NCBI RefSeq assembly: GCF_009849585.1 | Contig: NZ_VCRN01000004.1 | Location: 1 to 64,000 of the forward strand | Source of the DNA: Bacillus sp. ZZV12-4809 | Lineage (GTDB): Bacteria > Bacillota > Bacilli > Bacillales > Cytobacillaceae | Direction of reading: 5' to 3' | Length of the DNA stretch: 64,000 bases | Shown: in pieces, positions 60,132 through 64,000 of the stretch | How the letters are laid out: each line of letters starts with the position of its first letter | Position numbering within the stretch: position 1 is the first letter of the stretch | Notes under the pieces: generated by a model | Told to the model about the DNA's origin: nothing | Databases searched by the model: none | The model's input: the letters and a program-made list of their open reading frames with translations, nothing else | Position numbers and translations under genes: made by a program

Positions 60132-61220
60132 TTATATGGATGACTGGACTTTTGCCATTTCAGTTAGGATTTCAGCTACACGCGCACCAACTTCTGAAGT
60201 GGAAGCAGATCCGCCGAGATCTGGAGTAAGAACCCTTTTCTCTTCCAAAGTTTTTTCGATGCAGCTGAGCAGATTTTCTCCTATATCGTTAAAGCCGAGA
60301 AAATCAAAAAGCTGGCTGGCTGACCAAATTGCAGCCAGCGGGTTGGCTATCTCTTTCCCTGCGATATCCGGTGCTGAACCATGAATTGGCTCAAACATTG
60401 ACGGGAACATTTTTTCAGGATTAATATTGGCTCCGGCCGCCAGCCCCATGCCTCCTCCTAGCGCTGCACCCAAATCTGTTAATATATCTCCAAATAAATT
60501 GGAGGTTACAACAACCTCGAACCTTGCGGGATCTTTAATCATGTACATAGCTGCTGCATCAACAAGATAGGAATAGGTCTGAACTTGGGGATATTCCTTG
60601 CTCACCTGCTCAAACACTTGATCCCAAAATACCATGGAATAATTAAGTGCATTTCCCTTACTAATGCTGGTCAGTGTTTTCCCTGCTTTGGATGCTGTTT
60701 CAAAAGCATAACGGATGATGCGCTCAGTACCTTTCCGTGAAAAGACCCCTGTCTGTAAAACGACTTCTTCGGGTTTGCCTTTAAAAAGCCAATCCCCGGC
60801 CCCTGCATACTCACCTTCACTATTCTCACGAATGAATAGCATATCGATGTTTTCTTTATTTCCGCCATTAATGGGACAGGGTGCCCCATTTAATAGTGTG
60901 ATGGGTCGAATATTTACATACTGGTCAAGTTCCTTCCTGATTTTCAAGAGCAGATCCCAAAGGGAGATATGGTCTGGCACCCCTGGATAACCGACGGCTC
61001 CCAAGTAGATTGCATCAAAAGACTTTAACTGTTCAATCCCGTCTTCATCCATCATCTTTCCATTCTTTAAATAAAATTCACATCCCCAAGGAAAATACGT
61101 AAATTCGAACTGCAAATGACCATCCAGCTCTGCTGCCTTTTTCATAATCTTGACGCCTTCATCTATTACTTCCGGTCCAATGCCGTCACCTGGGATAACG
61201 GCTATCTTAAATGTCTCCAC
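60132..61220 (-). CDS. tartrate / D-malate dehydrogenase, copy 2
   Basis: Paralogue of the enzyme at 40454-41560, 362 aa. Same motifs: IPGDGIGPEVIDEG, GAVGYPGVPDHISLWD, FIRENSEGEYAGAGDWLFKG, NLFGDILTDLGAALGGGMG and EPIHGSAPDIAGKEIANP. Long identical stretches between the copies point to a common recent ancestor, with divergence at the C-terminus and near residue 105 (GAPCPINGGNKEN). NAD-dependent oxidation and decarboxylation of tartrate, D-malate or a similar hydroxyacid is expected. Start GTG 61220 has only a weak GAGCTGATAA site. Confidence 0.9.
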   Translation of the reverse strand: METFKIAVIPGDGIGPEVIDEGVKIMKKAAELDGHLQFEFTYFPWGCEFYLKNGKMMDEDGIEQLKSFDAIYLGAVGYPGVPDHISLWDLLLKIRKELDQYVNIRPITLLNGAPCPINGGNKENIDMLFIRENSEGEYAGAGDWLFKGKPEEVVLQTGVFSRKGTERIIRYAFETASKAGKTLTSISKGNALNYSMVFWDQVFEQVSKEYPQVQTYSYLVDAAAMYMIKDPARFEVVVTSNLFGDILTDLGAALGGGMGLAAGANINPEKMFPSMFEPIHGSAPDIAGKEIANPLAAIWSASQLFDFLGFNDIGENLLSCIEKTLEEKRVLTPDLGGSASTSEVGARVAEILTEMAKVQSSI

Positions 61221-61258
61221 TCTTATCAGCTCTTTCTATTTTTATATGAACCTATTTA

Positions 61259-62686
61259 TCATTCTTCAAGATTTACAACGACCGTCACAGTTTCTACGAG
61301 TTCTTGTATGGCATAAGCCGGACCTTCCTTGCCATTTCCGCTTTCTTTCACGCCTCCATAAGGCATTTGATCAGTCCTGAAGCAGCATGTATCATTAATA
61401 ACAACACCGCCTACTTCAAGCATGTAAGGAATTTTATAAGATAAACTCAGATCTGAAGTATATATTCCGGCCTGCAGGCCATACTTCGAGTCATTCACAA
61501 GCTCAATTGCTTCTTCGATTGTTTCGTAATCTGAGACGGTAACGACAGGAGCGAACACCTCTTCATCCGAAACTTTCATCCCTTTTCTCACATTTGTAAT
61601 TACGGTTGGGTAAAAAATACTGCCTTCTCGTTTTCCCCCGGTTAAAATGAATGCTCCATCCTCTTCAGCTTCCTTGACCCATTGCTCAATGCGTTCAGCT
61701 TCCTTCACATTGATCATTGGGCCAACATTCGTATTCGGGTCCAAAGGATCTCCCACCTTAAGATAGGAAACCTCCTGCAAAAACTTTTCTAGGAACCTCT
61801 CTTTAACAGATTTCTGAACAAAAATTCTCTGAACTGAGATGCATATTTGCCCGGCATGTGCAAATGACATTTTTGCAAGCTTGGCAGCAGCTTTATGAAT
61901 ATCCGCATCACTATGAACGATAGTGGCAGAGTTGGAGCCCAGCTCTAAGGTGGCTTTTCTTAATCCAATTGTTTTCTGAATATGTTTGCCTACTCCAGGT
62001 GAACCTGTGAATGTATAATGCGCAATCCTTTCATCATTCAGGAGCTGTTCACCGACTGTACCCCCGCTTCCTACTACACATTGCAGGTATCCTCTCGGAA
62101 CTCCTGCTTTCTCGAGCAGTTCACATAGTTTTATAGCAATCGTTGCTGTATCAGATGCCGGCTTAAGAATAACTGGATTTCCCGCTGCCAAGGCCGGAGC
62201 AACTTTATGTGCAACAAGATTTAGAGGGAAGTTAAACGGGGTAATTGCTGCTACAACTCCCACAGGCTTTTTTATTGTATAAAGGAATCTTCCCTGCACG
62301 TTATAATTTGGGATAATTTCTCCTACGAGCTTTTTTGTTTCATCAGCAGCAATTTGGAATGTCGATGCTGAGCGATTCACTTCTGCTCTTGCATCAGTGA
62401 TAGGCTTCCCGCCTTCCTTGGCAATAATTTGAGCGAATTCTTCGGCATGACTCAGCAGCAGCTCTGCTGCACGCATTAAAACCCTATAGCGGTAATCCGG
62501 GATAAATGTTGTATTTTTATGTGCGTATTCAGCAGCTGCAATTGCTTGATCCACCAGCTTTTCATCAGCAATGCCAATCTCTGAAAAGAGCTCTCCGGTG
62601 TATTTGTTATATACTTTGTGTGTATTTTCCGATTGAATCCATTTTCCATCAATAAATAGCTTTTCATTTAAAATACTTGTCTGCAT
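61259..62686 (-). CDS. NAD(P)-dependent aldehyde dehydrogenase
   Basis: Aldehyde dehydrogenase of 475 aa. NAD-binding TPFNFPLNLVAHKVAPALAAGN; catalytic Glu in LELGSNSATIV (about residue 247) and nucleophile Cys in AHAGQICISVQRIFV (about residue 281); PYGGVKESGNGKEGPAYA at the C-terminus. The sequence is closer to glyceraldehyde/lactaldehyde- or phosphonoacetaldehyde-type enzymes (GQICIS form) than to betaine types. GGAGAGG precedes the ATG. It lies between the transketolase pair and the tartrate dehydrogenase and would oxidise an aldehyde made in the pathway. Confidence 0.92.
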   Translation of the reverse strand: MQTSILNEKLFIDGKWIQSENTHKVYNKYTGELFSEIGIADEKLVDQAIAAAEYAHKNTTFIPDYRYRVLMRAAELLLSHAEEFAQIIAKEGGKPITDARAEVNRSASTFQIAADETKKLVGEIIPNYNVQGRFLYTIKKPVGVVAAITPFNFPLNLVAHKVAPALAAGNPVILKPASDTATIAIKLCELLEKAGVPRGYLQCVVGSGGTVGEQLLNDERIAHYTFTGSPGVGKHIQKTIGLRKATLELGSNSATIVHSDADIHKAAAKLAKMSFAHAGQICISVQRIFVQKSVKERFLEKFLQEVSYLKVGDPLDPNTNVGPMINVKEAERIEQWVKEAEEDGAFILTGGKREGSIFYPTVITNVRKGMKVSDEEVFAPVVTVSDYETIEEAIELVNDSKYGLQAGIYTSDLSLSYKIPYMLEVGGVVINDTCCFRTDQMPYGGVKESGNGKEGPAYAIQELVETVTVVVNLEE

Positions 62687-62708
62687 ATTTACCTCTCCAA
62701 TCCTATGG

Positions 62709-63674
62709 TTAAATTAAAGAATTTTTCTTCGTCAATGCCTCTTTGACTCTTTTGACAATATGGCCAGATGAAATTTCGTACTTTTCCAGCAAGTCATCAT
62801 TTTTAGCTGACTCTGAATTTAGATCTTTTACACCTACACGAAGCATAGGAACTGGCTTCTCTTCTACTAAAACCTCTGCCACTGCACTTCCAAGACCGCC
62901 GTAAATGCTATGCTCCTCTGCTGTAACAATAACTCCTGTATTTTCTGCAGCTTGAACAATTGCTTCTTTATCAAGCGGCTTAATGGTAGGCATATGAATC
63001 ACTGCAGCAGAGATTCCATCAGCTTCTAATTGTTCTGCCGCGGCTAAAGACCTGCTGGTTTGTGTTCCTGTAGAAATGATGGTAATATCCGTTCCTTCTT
63101 TTAAATGCACCGCTTTGCCGAATTCAAAGTGGTAATCTTCATTAAAAATGATTGGATAAGGGTCACGGGCAAGGCGCATATATAATGGCCCTTCGTATTT
63201 ATGTGCAAACTCCATCATTTTTTCCACTTCTGTACTGTCTGCAGGTGCGAGAACAACCATATTGGCAAGTGACCTGAAAATTGCGATATCCTCCAGCGAT
63301 TGATGCGTTTTTCCCGTTACCCCTGTCAGCAAACCGCTATAGGCTCCAATCATTTTCACGTCTAATTTCGGCTGAGCAATTTGTACTTGAATTTGATCAA
63401 TGGCACGTTTAGACAGAAATGCAGCAAAGGTAGCCGCCCAGGGCTGCAAGCCAGTTGCAGCCAGTCCTGCAGCCACACTCATCATATTCTGTTCAGCGAT
63501 GCCCATTTGCAGAAATCTAGCAGGATTCCCTTTTGCAACAGCATCTATTTTGGTTGAGTTAGCCAAATCTCCATCAATCGCATATACCTTATCGGACTCC
63601 AGAGATAATTTGAGCAGTGTTTCTCCAAAAACGTCCCTCATTGAAACTTGATCTTTAGAAAGTAAGCTTTTCAT
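62709..63674 (-). CDS. transketolase-like C-terminal subunit
   Basis: Protein of 321 aa with the pyrimidine-binding domain (VYAIDGDLANSTKIDAVAKG, QMGIAEQNMMSVAAGLAATG, LTGVTGKTHQSLEDIAIFRS) and the C-terminal transketolase domain. It is the second half of a split transketolase whose TPP-binding half is encoded just upstream; the two genes overlap by four bases. Split pairs of this kind are common in sugar or polyol catabolic clusters and in some DXPS-like enzymes. Substrate unknown. GGGGGTTC precedes ATG 63674. Confidence 0.9.
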   Translation of the reverse strand: MKSLLSKDQVSMRDVFGETLLKLSLESDKVYAIDGDLANSTKIDAVAKGNPARFLQMGIAEQNMMSVAAGLAATGLQPWAATFAAFLSKRAIDQIQVQIAQPKLDVKMIGAYSGLLTGVTGKTHQSLEDIAIFRSLANMVVLAPADSTEVEKMMEFAHKYEGPLYMRLARDPYPIIFNEDYHFEFGKAVHLKEGTDITIISTGTQTSRSLAAAEQLEADGISAAVIHMPTIKPLDKEAIVQAAENTGVIVTAEEHSIYGGLGSAVAEVLVEEKPVPMLRVGVKDLNSESAKNDDLLEKYEISSGHIVKRVKEALTKKNSLI

Positions 63675-64000
63675 TTTTGAACCCCCATTTCCAGTTCTTC
63701 TGATGCGCTGCTTAACTCTTCATCTGTCGGAATTCTTGAATGCCATAAATAATCTCCTTCCATAAATGAAACACCCTTGCCTTTAACCGTGTTTGCGATA
63801 ATCATAACCGGTTTTCCTGTTACCTCTCTGGCATGACTTAAAGCTTCACTAATCTCCTGATGGTTATGGCCATCTATCTCAATGACATGCCAGCCAAAAG
63901 CTTCCCAGCGCTGTTTTGGCTTATTTATCGGAGTTGCTCTTGAAGCTCCTTCACCTTGCCATCCAAACTGCTGAAGCTTGTTAAAGTCGAGAATAACCAC
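63671..64000 (-). CDS. transketolase-like N-terminal subunit (partial, cut by window edge)
   Basis: The last 109 residues of the TPP-binding half of a split transketolase; the rest lies to the right of the window. Visible motifs are the end of the TPP region with WHVIEIDGHNHQEISEAL and NTVKGKGVSFMEGDYLWH, both typical of transketolase N-domains. The stop overlaps the start of the C-terminal subunit gene by four bases. The complete gene would be near 270-280 aa by family norms. Confidence 0.88.
   Translation of the reverse strand: MVILDFNKLQQFGWQGEGASRATPINKPKQRWEAFGWHVIEIDGHNHQEISEALSHAREVTGKPVMIIANTVKGKGVSFMEGDYLWHSRIPTDEELSSASEELEMGVQK

Noticed and set aside
1-64000. CRISPR arrays, tRNA, rRNA, complete insertion sequences
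   Set aside because: No regular direct-repeat array with unique spacers, no cloverleaf or rRNA-like blocks and no transposase with terminal repeats was recognised. The only short regular repeats are the coding GIPSEH units and the Ig modules.

Overview
The window looks like the chromosome of a low-GC Bacillaceae (Bacillus, Cytobacillus or Mesobacillus type). The evidence is strong AGGAGG ribosome sites, frequent TTG/GTG starts, a ywqC-ywqD-ywqE / epsC / gtaB style polysaccharide operon with Bacillales EAR antitermination RNAs, a LytE-like hydrolase, a PBP3-like penicillin-binding protein and PlcR-like peptide-sensing regulators. No rRNA, tRNA, CRISPR array, prophage or complete insertion sequence was found.

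Layout. (1) 57-9773, leftward: an exopolysaccharide operon. An extended -10 promoter drives a Wzz/tyrosine-kinase/phosphatase control module, a first EAR RNA plus terminator, epsC and gtaB, a second terminator, a second EAR RNA, then a PIG-L deacetylase, a formyltransferase, a sugar-phosphate transferase, an epimerase and a glycosyltransferase. The operon runs off the left edge. (2) 9834-20201: cell-surface genes. These are a secreted SGNH hydrolase, a GH26-like glycosidase with stalk domains, a large Ig-repeat metalloprotease, a class D sortase beside an LPNTA acidic surface protein, an Excalibur-domain secreted protein and a lipoprotein PBP. (3) 20202-21700: a gene-poor stretch with a gene fragment, two small ORFs, a perfect 24-bp palindrome and other inverted repeats. 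(4) 21806-31383, leftward: a YesM/YesN-type two-component system, a sugar ABC importer without its own ATPase, a TIM-barrel protein, an FAD oxidoreductase and a DUF4127 protein. (5) 31600-39000: small membrane proteins, two PlcR/NprR-like (RRNPP) regulators, a LytE-like endopeptidase, and an HlyD-like adaptor with a membrane partner. One regulator is followed by a secreted propeptide carrying four copies of GIPSEH. (6) 39099-56591, leftward: one 16-gene acyl-CoA operon. A sigma-54 enhancer-binding protein comes first, behind its own -24/-12 promoter and inverted-repeat candidate enhancers. It is followed by a CoA-binding protein, a two-subunit CoA-transferase, a TAXI-TRAP importer, a beta-oxidation set, accessory reductases, a tartrate/malate-type dehydrogenase and a permease. 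(7) 56843-64000, leftward: a second catabolic cluster with split transketolase, aldehyde dehydrogenase, a second tartrate dehydrogenase, a 3-hydroxyacyl-CoA dehydrogenase, an FAH-family hydrolase and an iron alcohol dehydrogenase. It begins beyond the right edge.

The most interesting item is the compact regulator-propeptide module at 32203-33404. The four repeats differ in DNA only by synonymous changes, which suggests selection on the peptide itself and a multi-copy quorum-sensing pheromone. Next come the two EAR elements serving one operon, and the sigma-54 promoter that appears to control the whole 17-kb acyl-CoA operon.
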